Positions 1 to 8,347 of a DNA stretch of 52,832 bases are shown piece after piece (position 1 is the stretch's first letter; every line of letters starts with the position of its first letter). The stretch spans positions 1-52,832 of the forward strand of contig JAGHUL010000007.1 in NCBI GenBank assembly GCA_018064825.1, given 5' to 3'. Below the pieces are notes generated by a model. That model was not told the origin of the DNA and ran no database searches. It saw only the letters and a list, made by a program, of their open reading frames with translations. A program made the position numbers and the translations under genes. This DNA comes from Candidatus Colivicinus equi (GTDB taxonomy: Bacteria > Bacillota_I > Bacilli_A > Erysipelotrichales > Erysipelotrichaceae).

Positions 1-606
1 ATTGTTACAAGCAGTAGCTTTATCTGACTTGTATGGTTGTATGAAGACATAAGCATCATACTCACCTTCTGACAAAGGTTTAGTTAAGGTTATAGATTGA
101 ATATGATTACCTGGAGATACGAGATTAGATTGATATAGTAATTCATCATTATCTTCTAGATATAATCCAAAAGACATATAGTAACAGTCTTCTATAGCTG
201 TTTCTTTAGAGTGCTCATGTAAACATTCTTCATTAGTACATTTATAGTTATCATCTAATTGATAATCACAATCAGGACACTTATACCAAAGATTAGATTC
301 AGGATTGAATAAGTCTATACCCATATTGATATCTACAGTGTCCTTAGGAATAGTAAATGAACCCCATCCTGGCATAACTATGTTTTGAGAATGATCTATA
401 TACTCCTGTTCCTTATATGCTCCTTGAGATTCATCCATAGGTAGTTCTTCTTTTGGAACATCTTCTTTCTTAGAACAACACCTCAATAGTAAAAGAATGA
501 TAATGATAGTAATAATAACTAATACTAAAGTTATTAATAATCTCTTATTATCTTTCTTATTATCTTCTTGTAATTGTTTTAGTTTATCTTCTACTTTATT
601 GGACAT
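1..606 (-). CDS. Membrane-anchored Cys-rich surface protein (3' end missing)
   Basis: An open frame runs from an ATG at 606 to the window edge with no stop, giving 202 residues of a longer protein. A GAGGGG ribosome binding site lies 7 bases upstream. About 24 charged, lysine-rich residues precede one hydrophobic segment (roughly residues 25-42) ending in Arg-Cys-Cys, so the protein is probably a single-pass membrane protein with its C-terminal part outside. The outer part has a zinc-ribbon-like CPDC...CTNEEC pair (about residues 102-120), then a beta-rich region containing LLYQSNLVSPG and an ITLTKPLSEGEYDAYV segment. I recognise this type of module from small membrane proteins of gut Firmicutes, but no function is assigned to it. 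It is separated from the next gene by a terminator. Confidence 0.8.
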   Translation of the reverse strand, partial: MSNKVEDKLKQLQEDNKKDNKRLLITLVLVIITIIIILLLLRCCSKKEDVPKEELPMDESQGAYKEQEYIDHSQNIVMPGWGSFTIPKDTVDINMGIDLFNPESNLWYKCPDCDYQLDDNYKCTNEECLHEHSKETAIEDCYYMSFGLYLEDNDELLYQSNLVSPGNHIQSITLTKPLSEGEYDAYVFIQPYKSDKATACNN

Positions 607-801
607 TTATACCCCTCAATTAGACACAAAAAATATTTAAAGAAAATCGTTAAAAAACGACGTTTATCTTTCTACTTATATATTTTATGGGATAGGTTAT
701 ATGATTATTATGATTTGGCGGATAATCCACTAGGTATTGTTGTAATTACGTTTTTCATATTTGTTAACAACTTTAGATAATAATCTTTCTCATTAGATTA
801 A
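607..801. other. AT-rich intergenic leader with no convincing gene
   Basis: This stretch lies between the start of the truncated membrane protein and the terminator of the next gene. It contains a 10-bp palindrome TTGTTAACAA and a small TCGTT/AACGA stem just before the ribosome binding site of the truncated gene. A 16-codon ATG frame at 708-758 (minus) has no ribosome binding site. I see no stable RNA. Confidence 0.4.
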
Positions 802-826
802 TAAAAAAGAAGTTATTGCTAACTTC
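802..826 (-). terminator. Rho-independent terminator of the GG-leader peptide gene
   Basis: Read on the minus strand, GAAGTTA-GCAA-TAACTTC forms a 7-bp stem with a 4-base loop, followed by a run of six or seven T. It lies about 30 bases after the stop of the peptide gene at 857-1153. Confidence 0.8.
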
Positions 827-856
827 CTTACACATATGTTTTCTAATTGTTTAATA

Positions 857-1153
857 CTATTTTTCTTCAAATTCTTTGTTGATATTTTTAACTTCTGCTA
901 ATCGAAATATGTCTGTGAATATTGGACCAGTAAATCTTCCTAAAACATTTCTTACTCTTGTTGTAAATCTATCTTTAGGATTTAATTTTATTTTGCGATC
1001 AACTTCGTTAAATTCATTCATTGATTGACTGTCTGTTATTATGATGACGCCATTTGACCCTCTTGTTGCATATTCTTCTTTTCCTATTACAACGCCACCA
1101 TTAATATCGTTCAATTCTTCATCTAATAATTCTGTACATTTCTTATTTTCCAT
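857..1153 (-). CDS. Double-glycine leader peptide (bacteriocin-type signal), 98 aa
   Basis: The N-terminus reads ELLDEELNDINGG, matching the double-glycine leader recognised by C39-peptidase ABC exporters (the L-x-x-E-L-x-x-I-x-G-G pattern). Cleavage after Gly20 would release a core of 78 residues that is polar and charged, without cysteines, unlike classical pediocins. The start has an AGGTGAT ribosome binding site. The gene is a single transcription unit with its own promoter element and a terminator; no exporter, immunity gene or sensor kinase lies next to it. The role is unknown: secreted bacteriocin-like peptide, signal peptide or small surface protein are all possible. Its promoter resembles that of the second GG-leader gene at 19173. 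Confidence 0.75.
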   Translation of the reverse strand: MENKKCTELLDEELNDINGGVVIGKEEYATRGSNGVIIITDSQSMNEFNEVDRKIKLNPKDRFTTRVRNVLGRFTGPIFTDIFRLAEVKNINKEFEEK

Positions 1154-1167
1154 AACTTATCACCTAC

Positions 1168-1204
1168 TTACACAATTGTATACGCGCTTTTTATAGAAAG
1201 GCTA
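1168..1204 (-). promoter_or_regulatory. Conserved promoter element of GG-leader genes, copy 1
   Basis: On the minus strand, TAGCCTTT-N2-ATAAAA-N2-C-N-CGTATA is followed by a TACAAT minus-10. It aligns without gaps to the element at 19107-19143, with 29 of 37 positions identical by my count. TAGCCT takes the place of a normal minus-35, with an 18-base spacer to TACAAT, which suggests an activator-dependent promoter. Confidence 0.6.
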
Positions 1205-1223
1205 CTATTTTTTCTTATTTTTT

Positions 1224-1257
1224 AAAAAGGGCTTAGAATTTACTATTCCAAACCCCT
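1224..1257 (-). terminator. Terminator of the DUF362/ferredoxin gene
   Basis: Minus-strand AGGGGTTTGGAA pairs with TTCTAAGCCCTT through about 12 base pairs including G-U pairs, and is followed by a T-rich tract. It lies just past the stop at 1270. Confidence 0.7.
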
Positions 1258-1269
1258 AATAATTGTTTT

Positions 1270-2400
1270 TTACTTAATTGTTACTAGTTCGTAGTTTCTT
1301 GTTCCTAGACCAATCTTTTCACCATGTTCTAGTTGGCTTTGCCATTCAGATTCAGGTGTTGTGTTTTTGAAGTGATCGTGATGATCCACAAATCCTTCTT
1401 CATGCATATGATCTGCTAGAAGCGAATTGCTAGTTGGTGTAGCTTTTAAGCATAAGTCTGCACATGCTTGATCTAGTGCTACTGGGTCATATGATGCAAG
1501 CATACCAATATTTGGTAAGATTGGTGCATCATTCTCACTATGGCAATCACAGAATGGTGATACATCTACTATTAATGAGATATGGAAATTATCTCTTCCT
1601 TGTACTACTGCTTTTGTATATTCTGCCATTCTTGCATCTAATACTGCAATCGCATTATTCTCTAAGAAATCGATGGCATCAAAATTACATTCACCTATAC
1701 ATCTGCCACATCCTAGACAATTATTTTCATCTACCATCATCTTCTTAGTTTCTTCATTAAATTTTAAGCCATTGTTTGCACACATTCTTTGGCACTTTCT
1801 GCAACCATGACATTTATCTACATCAATAGAAGGTTTTCCATTAGTATGCATATGTGCCTTACCAGCTCTAGATCCACATCCCATACCAATGTTCTTAATT
1901 GTTCCACCAAATCCTGCTTCTTCATGTCCCTTAAAGTGTGTCAATGAAATAAAGATATCTGCATCCATCATTGCACGCCCTATCTTTGCTTTCTTAACAT
2001 ATTCACCATCTACTTCTACTTCTATATCATCAGTACCTTTTAATCCATCACCAATGATAATTGGGCAATTAACTGTTAATGGTGTAAAGCCATTCTCCCA
2101 TGCACAATATAAATGCTCAAGTGCATCTTTTCTAGAACCAACATATAAAGTATTGCAGTCTGTTAAGAATGGTTTACCACCAAGATCTTTAATAAGATCA
2201 ACAATTGCTCTAACATAATTAGGACGTAAGTAACTAACGTTACCAAGTTCACCAAAATGCATCTTAATTGCAACATACTTATTATTAAAATCAATATTCT
2301 CTATACCTGCAGCCTTTACTAATCTAACTAGTTTCTTAGGCATGCTTTCACCACCATATATAGTTCTAAAATCTGTAAAGTAAACTTTTGATTGTTCCAT
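1270..2400 (-). CDS. DUF362 domain protein with two 4Fe-4S ferredoxin motifs
   Basis: The 376-residue protein has an N-terminal DUF362 region (about 1-185; note KMHFGELGN and the GHEEAGFGGTIKNIGMGCGS segment). A di-cluster ferredoxin module follows, with CHGCRKCQRMC at about 198-208 and CLGCGRCIGEC at about 228-238; each is a full C-x2-C-x2-C-x3-C motif. The C-terminal third continues the DUF362 fold. Proteins of this family are cytoplasmic iron-sulfur proteins of anaerobes with an uncertain redox role. The gene stands alone between the PTS operon terminator and its own terminator. The start is an ATG with upstream GAAGG. Family assignment is firm; function is not known. Confidence 0.88.
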   Translation of the reverse strand: MEQSKVYFTDFRTIYGGESMPKKLVRLVKAAGIENIDFNNKYVAIKMHFGELGNVSYLRPNYVRAIVDLIKDLGGKPFLTDCNTLYVGSRKDALEHLYCAWENGFTPLTVNCPIIIGDGLKGTDDIEVEVDGEYVKKAKIGRAMMDADIFISLTHFKGHEEAGFGGTIKNIGMGCGSRAGKAHMHTNGKPSIDVDKCHGCRKCQRMCANNGLKFNEETKKMMVDENNCLGCGRCIGECNFDAIDFLENNAIAVLDARMAEYTKAVVQGRDNFHISLIVDVSPFCDCHSENDAPILPNIGMLASYDPVALDQACADLCLKATPTSNSLLADHMHEEGFVDHHDHFKNTTPESEWQSQLEHGEKIGLGTRNYELVTIK

Positions 2401-2455
2401 AATTAAACCTTCTTTCGTTAACTTAATTGTATATTATTCGATTCAATATATAAAA

Positions 2456-2486
2456 AACTTTTTGTAGTAATATGCCACAAAAAGTT
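2456..2486 (-). terminator. Terminator of the PTS/BtpA operon
   Basis: Minus-strand AACTTTTTGT and ACAAAAAGTT form a perfect 10-bp stem around an 11-base loop, followed by TTTTTTAT. It is about 30 bases beyond the last gene of the operon. Confidence 0.85.
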
Positions 2487-2516
2487 ATAAGGGAGTATAT
2501 TATCCTAGAAAATTCA

Positions 2517-3131
2517 TCATTCCTCTAATAAAGCTTTTAATTCTTTAGATAATATATCGATGTTTGCTTTATCATTTTTATTCTCATATACTTGCAATAA
2601 AAGTGATTTATAATAAATAATCTTATTCTTATCTAATTGACTATCGCACTGTTTTATTCTTTCTAATAACAAATCTAAATATTTATCATCCTTTTTAATT
2701 TGAATACTATAAATAATATCGTATTCAGAATCACCCTTTGAGTTTGTCAATTTATTTAGTTTGTTAAGATAATATAAACATTTTTCTTCATCTTTTTCTG
2801 ACACAAAGAAAGAGAAAGCTTTATTGTAGAACTCTATCCTTTGTTTTTTATTTTTCATTACACTTTTGTCAATGTAATCAATTTGATTAATAACTCGATT
2901 TCTATCTTTCTGTAAAAAATATATATTAAGTTTTATATATTCTCTATTGTAAGGAAGTAATACCATTCTTGTACTAAACTGACTTAAAAGGATCAACACT
3001 TCATCATATTGTTTTTTATAAAGCAATTCGCTTATTTGCTTTAATCGATATTCTTGAACCTTTTTTCTAACAATAAAAGGTATCAATAAAATAACAATTC
3101 CAACAAGAGTAATGATTCCTTTGTATTGCAT
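2517..3131 (-). CDS. Membrane-anchored TPR-like protein, 204 aa
   Basis: One N-terminal hydrophobic segment (about residues 6-22) is followed by basic residues, and the rest is predicted to be alpha-helical with repeated amphipathic helices (for example KKQYDEVLILLSQF and KCLYYLNKLNKL), suggestive of tetratricopeptide-like packing. No catalytic motif is visible. It starts three bases after the BtpA-like gene stop, so it is probably the last, translationally coupled gene of the PTS operon, and it is followed by the operon terminator. The product is not recognised beyond this. Confidence 0.65.
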   Translation of the reverse strand: MQYKGIITLVGIVILLIPFIVRKKVQEYRLKQISELLYKKQYDEVLILLSQFSTRMVLLPYNREYIKLNIYFLQKDRNRVINQIDYIDKSVMKNKKQRIEFYNKAFSFFVSEKDEEKCLYYLNKLNKLTNSKGDSEYDIIYSIQIKKDDKYLDLLLERIKQCDSQLDKNKIIYYKSLLLQVYENKNDKANIDILSKELKALLEE

Positions 3132-3134
3132 AAC

Positions 3135-3917
3135 TTATTTCGCTTTACTTACTATTAATTTTACAGCCTGTTCATCTATGCATTGATGCACATCGTTGTT
3201 TTTCTTAATAGAACTACCTACTATTACACCATCTGCATATTCCAAGAAATCTTTAATGTTGTCATTGTTGATTCCACTTCCAACTAAAATTGGGAAATCC
3301 TTGACTGACTTTCTTAGTTCAATTAACTCTTCAATCTTTGGATTACATCCCGTTTCTTTGCCGGTGATAATAATAGCGCTTGCTCCAGATTCAATAGCTT
3401 GTTTTGCGGCATCTTCTAATTTCATGTCTGTTGCGCCATATGTATGTTTAACATTAACATCCGCAAAAATAATACACTCTGATGGATATTTGTTCTTTAA
3501 TCTCATGAATTTAGGAGCCGATGGTTTACTTAAACCATGTATTCCATATCTGGATTCCACAAAAGTTTCGGCTCTCAAAAAACTAGCATTACTTGCGTAT
3601 GCCAGAGACCATTCTTTTTCAACATCATTGAATTGAATATTAATTCCTACCGGGATCTTAACTAAAGCTTTTATTTTATTAACTATCGATAACATTACAG
3701 AGTAAGCATAAATGCTTATAGTTTCTTCATATGGTGTATCTTCGAAATTTTCAACAATTAAAGCATCTGCTCCGCCATTCTCTAACGCTTTAGCATCCAA
3801 TAAAGCTCTTTGTTCAATCTTACTAATGTCATTATCAAATCCTGGACTATCTGGCAAAGGCAATAAATGAACCATTCCTATAATTGTTTTTTTATTAAAT
3901 ATGTCGTTATATGTCAT
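3135..3917 (-). CDS. BtpA/SgcQ family TIM-barrel protein
   Basis: The 260-residue sequence begins with IIGMVHLLPLPDSPGF, the hallmark start of the BtpA family (PF03437), and ends with a phosphate-binding-type barrel segment ILVGSGINNDNI...DGVIVGSSIKK. BtpA was named for a photosystem I factor, but in non-photosynthetic bacteria its relatives such as E. coli SgcQ sit in PTS operons and are probable sugar-phosphate enzymes. Here it follows PTS IIB-IIC-IID and a serine hydrolase under a DeoR regulator, closely matching the sgc arrangement. I infer action on the phosphorylated sugar delivered by the PTS. The start ATG has GGTG six bases upstream. Confidence 0.88.
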   Translation of the reverse strand: MTYNDIFNKKTIIGMVHLLPLPDSPGFDNDISKIEQRALLDAKALENGGADALIVENFEDTPYEETISIYAYSVMLSIVNKIKALVKIPVGINIQFNDVEKEWSLAYASNASFLRAETFVESRYGIHGLSKPSAPKFMRLKNKYPSECIIFADVNVKHTYGATDMKLEDAAKQAIESGASAIIITGKETGCNPKIEELIELRKSVKDFPILVGSGINNDNIKDFLEYADGVIVGSSIKKNNDVHQCIDEQAVKLIVSKAK

Positions 3918-3928
3918 ATGGTCACCAA

Positions 3929-5395
3929 TTAATATTTGCCATGAATGATAGCTCGTTCATATTTTGTACAACAAACATCTGAAATCCATTCAAATGCTGC
4001 ATACTTATAATCATAATGAAGTCTAATTAAGAAATGTGTGGCTTCGTTTTCAACAAGTGTAGTTAATAACAAAGTACCCTCGTCTTCCCATTTATAATGT
4101 CCATATACATTTGGCTTGTGATAATTGATAAGCTCACATTTTGGTAAAGATAATTCATCATAATATGGTGGGAATAAATCAACAATATTGTCTTCGCCTT
4201 TTACTAAATCGTTGTGTTTATAGAAACATTCAAAATGTTTGCCATTTCTCACAGCTTCAAATTTTACTAAATCATCTTCAAAAGATAATTTAAACGATTC
4301 AACATTATAAGGATTTTTAGATGTCACAACTTCCTTACCATTCATTTGTTCCTTCATATAAGACACAAAATCACTATTAGATAATTTAATTTTTCTAGAA
4401 GCTACAAATTCATCTAATAAACATTGTTCATCCTTTAATTCAACTTCACCTTTTAAGGCAGGTAAAACAGTTCTATTAAATGTATCTAACATTGGTTGAG
4501 AGCTACTACCTTTAGCATTGATAGCCATTACAAAATCATATTCTGGCATCATTAAGCACATTTGTCCCCATAATCCAGACATTCTAATTCCGCCATTAAC
4601 ACAATGCCAGCATTGGAATCCGTAACCTTGTCTGCTTTCGTGTTTGCTTTCAGCAAATACAGATGAATTATCAATTTGTTTAGCTAATTGTAGTTTGCAC
4701 CATTCTTCAGATAAAATTCTCTTGCCGTTATGAACACCACCGTGAATTAACATATTACCAACTTTAGCTAAATTTTTAGTAGAAATAAATAAACCTAATC
4801 CTCCAATAGTAATATTTTGTTTGTTATCAAAAAAGTAAGCTTCAGTAATACCCATTGGTTCAAATAACGATTCTCTCAAACCATCTGAAACAGATTTACC
4901 AGTTATCTTCTTATAAACTGCTGACAATAAGAATGTTGCCAATGAATCATAATGGAAAACTTCACCAGGATTGTTTGTTATAGGATTATTAAGCATTGCG
5001 CTTATCCAATCTCTTTCATCGTCAATCGCAGGAGTTGTTAGTTGTCCAATAGACATTGTTAAAACATTCTTGATTGTTACTTCATTTATTTTTTTATTAT
5101 TATGATCGATTTCAACTTCAGGGAAGAAACTAACCAACTTATCTTCTAATTTAATTAAACCTTTATCGTATAAAGTACCGATTGAAATACCAATAAATGT
5201 TTTAGTTACAGAGTTTACTACATGTGCTTGTGATGTGCTATATGGATTATAGCTAGCATCTAAAATAACTCTATTATTTTTTATCATAACGATGCCATGA
5301 GGTTCGATTATTTTTTCAAGCTGTGCTAAAAAATCAATAACACTTGCTGGATTTAAACCTTCCGCATAGCACGTGCTTCTTTCAAGTTCAGACAT
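3929..5395 (-). CDS. Beta-lactamase-fold serine hydrolase (class C type)
   Basis: The SxxK motif is SVTK, within HVVNSVTKTFIGIS at about residues 61-74 (numbered from this start), and the second motif YDS is in VFHYDSLATFLLSAVYKK, as in class C beta-lactamases, DD-peptidases and esterases (PF00144). There is no secretion signal, so it is probably a cytoplasmic esterase or amidase rather than an antibiotic-resistance enzyme. An ATG four codons upstream (5407) is also open, but the ATG at 5395 has GGAG six bases before it, so I prefer it. The last 150 residues form an extra beta-rich domain. Its position between PTS IID and the BtpA gene suggests it de-esterifies or deacylates a modified sugar; this is inference. 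Confidence 0.82.
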   Translation of the reverse strand: MSELERSTCYAEGLNPASVIDFLAQLEKIIEPHGIVMIKNNRVILDASYNPYSTSQAHVVNSVTKTFIGISIGTLYDKGLIKLEDKLVSFFPEVEIDHNNKKINEVTIKNVLTMSIGQLTTPAIDDERDWISAMLNNPITNNPGEVFHYDSLATFLLSAVYKKITGKSVSDGLRESLFEPMGITEAYFFDNKQNITIGGLGLFISTKNLAKVGNMLIHGGVHNGKRILSEEWCKLQLAKQIDNSSVFAESKHESRQGYGFQCWHCVNGGIRMSGLWGQMCLMMPEYDFVMAINAKGSSSQPMLDTFNRTVLPALKGEVELKDEQCLLDEFVASRKIKLSNSDFVSYMKEQMNGKEVVTSKNPYNVESFKLSFEDDLVKFEAVRNGKHFECFYKHNDLVKGEDNIVDLFPPYYDELSLPKCELINYHKPNVYGHYKWEDEGTLLLTTLVENEATHFLIRLHYDYKYAAFEWISDVCCTKYERAIIHGKY

Positions 5396-5418
5396 ATCAT
5401 TCTCCATTTTCTAAAATT

Positions 5419-5445
5419 AACTGAGCTACGTTATGTAGCTCAGTT
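5419..5445 (-). promoter_or_regulatory. Intra-operon stem-loop between PTS IID and the hydrolase gene
   Basis: AACTGAGCTAC and GTAGCTCAGTT form a perfect 11-bp stem with a 5-base loop. On the minus strand it is followed only by a weak T tract, so it could be a leaky terminator or an mRNA processing or stabilising element that lowers expression of the genes after the PTS subunits. Confidence 0.6.
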
Positions 5446-5455
5446 AATAACATAA

Positions 5456-6271
5456 TTAAGCAAAAATACCTAATAAATAACCAACGGCACCACCAACCAT
5501 AGTTAATACCATTAATAGAACAGGTTTTACCTTCTTCTTAGTTAATAGCCAATAACAGAATAATGTGTATGCCAATGGCAATAAACGTGGAACAAGACCG
5601 TTTAAAGTGTCTTGTAAACTAATGACAGTTTCACCAGCTGTAAATGAAATTGCTAAATTAATAGTAACGAACGCAGCTGAGAAACCACCCATGATAATAC
5701 AACCTAAAATAGACGCGTATTCTCTAACTTTATCAATCAAGCCATTAGCTTCGATGCTTGCAACAAATTCAGTACCTTTTTCATAGCCTTTATAGATACC
5801 AACCCAGTTGATAACTTGACCAATAGTAGCCATGATAACAAAGAATAGAATTGCGCCTAATGGACTTGTGTAGTTGCTAGCAACAATTAAGCTAACGCCG
5901 ATGCCAGCAAAGATTGGTCTTAATGTACCGTGATACAAAGTATCACCGATACCAGCTAAAGGACCCATCATAGCTGCCTTAACAGCTGATACAGATTCTT
6001 CAGGAATATCGCCTTCATTAGCGATACGCTCTTCCATAGCCGCAGTAATACCAATAACTGTCTTTGCACATTGTGCTTCAGTTAAGAATATTTCTTGGTG
6101 ACGAGCATAAGCTTTAAATTGATCATCTTCGTTAGGATATAACTTTTCAATGATTGGAACTAATGAAAGAGTAAATCCCATTGACTCAAATTTTTCAGAG
6201 TTACAACCCAAAGTAAACCATTGGCTTTCCCAGAATAATTTGTTTATATCTTTTTTATCTAATTTTGCCAT
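5456..6271 (-). CDS. PTS mannose/fructose/sorbose family IID component
   Basis: The 271-residue protein carries the typical IID start (LFWESQWFTLGCNSEKFESMGF), the AAMMGPLAGIGDTLYHGTLRP signature and C-terminal membrane helices ending in GGAVGYLLGIF. With IIC it forms the membrane channel of mannose-class PTS transporters, and IIB phosphorylates the incoming sugar. It follows IIC after a 10-base gap. The substrate cannot be read from sequence. The order IIB-IIC-IID is complete but no IIA gene lies in the cluster, so IIA must come from elsewhere in the genome. Confidence 0.93.
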   Translation of the reverse strand: MAKLDKKDINKLFWESQWFTLGCNSEKFESMGFTLSLVPIIEKLYPNEDDQFKAYARHQEIFLTEAQCAKTVIGITAAMEERIANEGDIPEESVSAVKAAMMGPLAGIGDTLYHGTLRPIFAGIGVSLIVASNYTSPLGAILFFVIMATIGQVINWVGIYKGYEKGTEFVASIEANGLIDKVREYASILGCIIMGGFSAAFVTINLAISFTAGETVISLQDTLNGLVPRLLPLAYTLFCYWLLTKKKVKPVLLMVLTMVGGAVGYLLGIFA

Positions 6272-6281
6272 GTTTTACCTC

Positions 6282-7025
6282 CTATTTAGCTACTCTTTCT
6301 TTGTAGTGATAAATGATGCCAACTACAACGACGCCAATTATAGTAATGCCAAGATTTCCGATTCCTAAATAAGCCGAGAAAATAAAGCCTAGGAAGAAGA
6401 ATGGCCAATAAGTTGGGAAATCTAATGACTTTAATAATAAAGCCAAACCGACAGCACCAACCATGCAGCCACCACAGTTAATAGCAGATAGTACTGTTGG
6501 TGGAATCTTTTCAAGTAATACGATACATGCATCAGCACCAAAGTAAACAGCTACAAATGTAGGAACTACGAATAAGACAATGTGGAATAATACTACTGTT
6601 ACGAAACGACCCCAGAAGTACATACCTTTTTTATCTTTGTTTTCTACTGCTTTTTCGAATCTACTTAGTGCAAAAGTGTTCAAGAATGAGTATCTAATTG
6701 AAACTAATGAAGCACCAATGACACCAATTGGGATTGCAGAAGCGATACCTACTGAAACATTTCCGGTAACGCACGCTAGAGCTGTAGCAATACCAGCTGC
6801 TAGAATTTCATTTGGTGGAATAGCAGAGCCAACCCAAACTGTTGCTAAGAACATAAGTTCAACAGTTGCGCCAACTTCTAATCCGATTTGCAAGTTGCCT
6901 AATGCTAGTCCCATTAATGGTCCAAGAACGATTGGTCTGTAAGTCCAGATGTGAATCCATTCGTAATCTAACCAAACTAGGAACATCACGATTGAAGCAA
7001 TGATTGCTTGTGTTAAAACTGACAT
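6282..7025 (-). CDS. PTS mannose/fructose/sorbose family IIC component
   Basis: The 247-residue, very hydrophobic protein has the IIC family pattern: PIVLGPLMGLALGNLQIGLEVG near residues 31-50, then GSAIPPNEILAAGIATALAC, and several membrane helices. It is the integral membrane sugar-translocating subunit that works with IID. It lies 13 bases after IIB and 10 before IID, and so is transcribed with them from the promoter in front of the DeoR gene. Confidence 0.93.
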   Translation of the reverse strand: MSVLTQAIIASIVMFLVWLDYEWIHIWTYRPIVLGPLMGLALGNLQIGLEVGATVELMFLATVWVGSAIPPNEILAAGIATALACVTGNVSVGIASAIPIGVIGASLVSIRYSFLNTFALSRFEKAVENKDKKGMYFWGRFVTVVLFHIVLFVVPTFVAVYFGADACIVLLEKIPPTVLSAINCGGCMVGAVGLALLLKSLDFPTYWPFFFLGFIFSAYLGIGNLGITIIGVVVVGIIYHYKERVAK

Positions 7026-7038
7026 AAAAGCCCCTTTC

Positions 7039-7527
7039 TTAATATTTCTTATCTAAAAGTTCAATCGCATCCATAGGATTATCTTCTGGTATTAGTTTGA
7101 TGTATACCTTGATACCTCTACCAGCGATTGCTCTTAAACAAGCGACGTCATTTTCAGTAACATGTATATTTTTAAGCAAAGTCTTTCTTGGTGTATCAGA
7201 CTTTGTCAATGATATATTGCCTAAATTTATCTCAGAAACATTAAGACCCAGTTCTACAAGTTTTAACATGTTTTCAGGATTTCTACATATTAGGAACACA
7301 GAATTGTCATCGTGTTCATTACAAAACTTAACTGCATCTTCTAAACCAAGTAAATGCAACTCAATAGTTTTTGGAGCAGCTAAACGAAGCAGCATTTGTT
7401 GCATGCTATCCTTCATTACAATGTCATCCGCAACGACTAAATACTTAGCTTGAGATTCTTTTATCCAAGCAAATGCAACTTGTCCATGAATTAAACGATC
7501 ATCAATTCTTACCAATTTAAGTCCCAT
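7039..7527 (-). CDS. PTS mannose/fructose/sorbose family IIB component
   Basis: The 162-residue cytoplasmic protein starts with LVRIDDRLIHGQVAFAW, in which His14 is the phosphorylated histidine of the IIB Man/Sor family. Its length is normal for a free-standing IIB. It accepts phosphate from a IIA protein (not encoded nearby) and passes it to the sugar translocated by IIC-IID. It begins 11 bases after the DeoR gene stop. Confidence 0.93.
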   Translation of the reverse strand: MGLKLVRIDDRLIHGQVAFAWIKESQAKYLVVADDIVMKDSMQQMLLRLAAPKTIELHLLGLEDAVKFCNEHDDNSVFLICRNPENMLKLVELGLNVSEINLGNISLTKSDTPRKTLLKNIHVTENDVACLRAIAGRGIKVYIKLIPEDNPMDAIELLDKKY

Positions 7528-7538
7528 ATGTTTTCTCC

Positions 7539-8297
7539 TTATTCTGTAATAACTTTTACTCCTAGCATTTCAATTTGATTTTTTAATTCAGTCGGAATTT
7601 TATCTGTAATCAAATAATCAAATTCTTTTAGCTCTGCAATTTTAACCAATACTTTTTGGTTTAATTTGCTTGAATCTACCAACAAGTATTTTTCATCAGC
7701 AGACTTAAGCATTGCTCTTTTTATATCAACTTCTCGTTTATCTCTATTAGAGATACCAAACTCTAAATCTAAAGCATCACAACTTATGAACAATTTTTGA
7801 ACATGTATTTGTTTATAAGTTTCTACAGACTCAGGGCTTGTCATCGTATATACACCAGGGATTAAAGAACCTCCTGTAACGATAAGCTTTACATTTTTCT
7901 TGGTGCTGATTTCCAAAGCTACTTGCAAGTCGTTTGTGAAAACCGTTAGTTCGTTTTGGGTAATCTTTCTTGCGAGTTCTAACGTTGTAGAACCTGAATC
8001 AATAATTATCGCATCACCATCATTAATAAATCTTGCGGTTAAATTAGCGATTTTCTTTTTTTCACTACGGTGTTTTTGAAACTTTATATTTGAAGGTATA
8101 ACATCATCTATTTTGTAAGAATTAACCATTACACCACCGTGTGTTTTAACCAACAAATCATTATTTTGCAGTTTCTTTACATCTGATCTTATTGTCACCA
8201 CAGATGTATCTAAGATTTTACTTAACTCTTTTACCGATATTTTTTTATTCTCGTTTAACAAGTCTAAAATCTTTTTTTGTCTTTCTTCTTGATACAT
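7539..8297 (-). CDS. DeoR family transcriptional regulator
   Basis: The 252-residue protein has an N-terminal winged helix-turn-helix (YQEERQKKILDLLNENKKISVKELSKIL, then VVTIRSDVKKL as recognition helix) and a C-terminal DeoR sensor domain with IIDSGSTTLELARKI and VFTNDLQVALEIS. Such regulators bind a phosphorylated sugar intermediate. It is the first gene of the PTS operon, preceded by a strong promoter with an overlapping cre-like site, so it probably controls its own operon together with carbon catabolite control. An AAGG ribosome binding site precedes the start ATG. Confidence 0.92.
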   Translation of the reverse strand: MYQEERQKKILDLLNENKKISVKELSKILDTSVVTIRSDVKKLQNNDLLVKTHGGVMVNSYKIDDVIPSNIKFQKHRSEKKKIANLTARFINDGDAIIIDSGSTTLELARKITQNELTVFTNDLQVALEISTKKNVKLIVTGGSLIPGVYTMTSPESVETYKQIHVQKLFISCDALDLEFGISNRDKREVDIKRAMLKSADEKYLLVDSSKLNQKVLVKIAELKEFDYLITDKIPTELKNQIEMLGVKVITE

Positions 8298-8347
8298 ACT
8301 TACCTTTCTAGGCTTTCGTATGCTTTCCTTTTCTTATTTATATTTAA

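Noticed and set aside
708-758. 16-codon minus-strand frame (MKNVITTIPSG...) resembling a small secreted peptide
   Set aside because: No ribosome binding site, no signal and no conservation evidence.
3929-5395. Antibiotic-resistance beta-lactamase
   Set aside because: No secretion signal, and it sits inside a sugar operon; a class C-fold esterase or amidase fits better.
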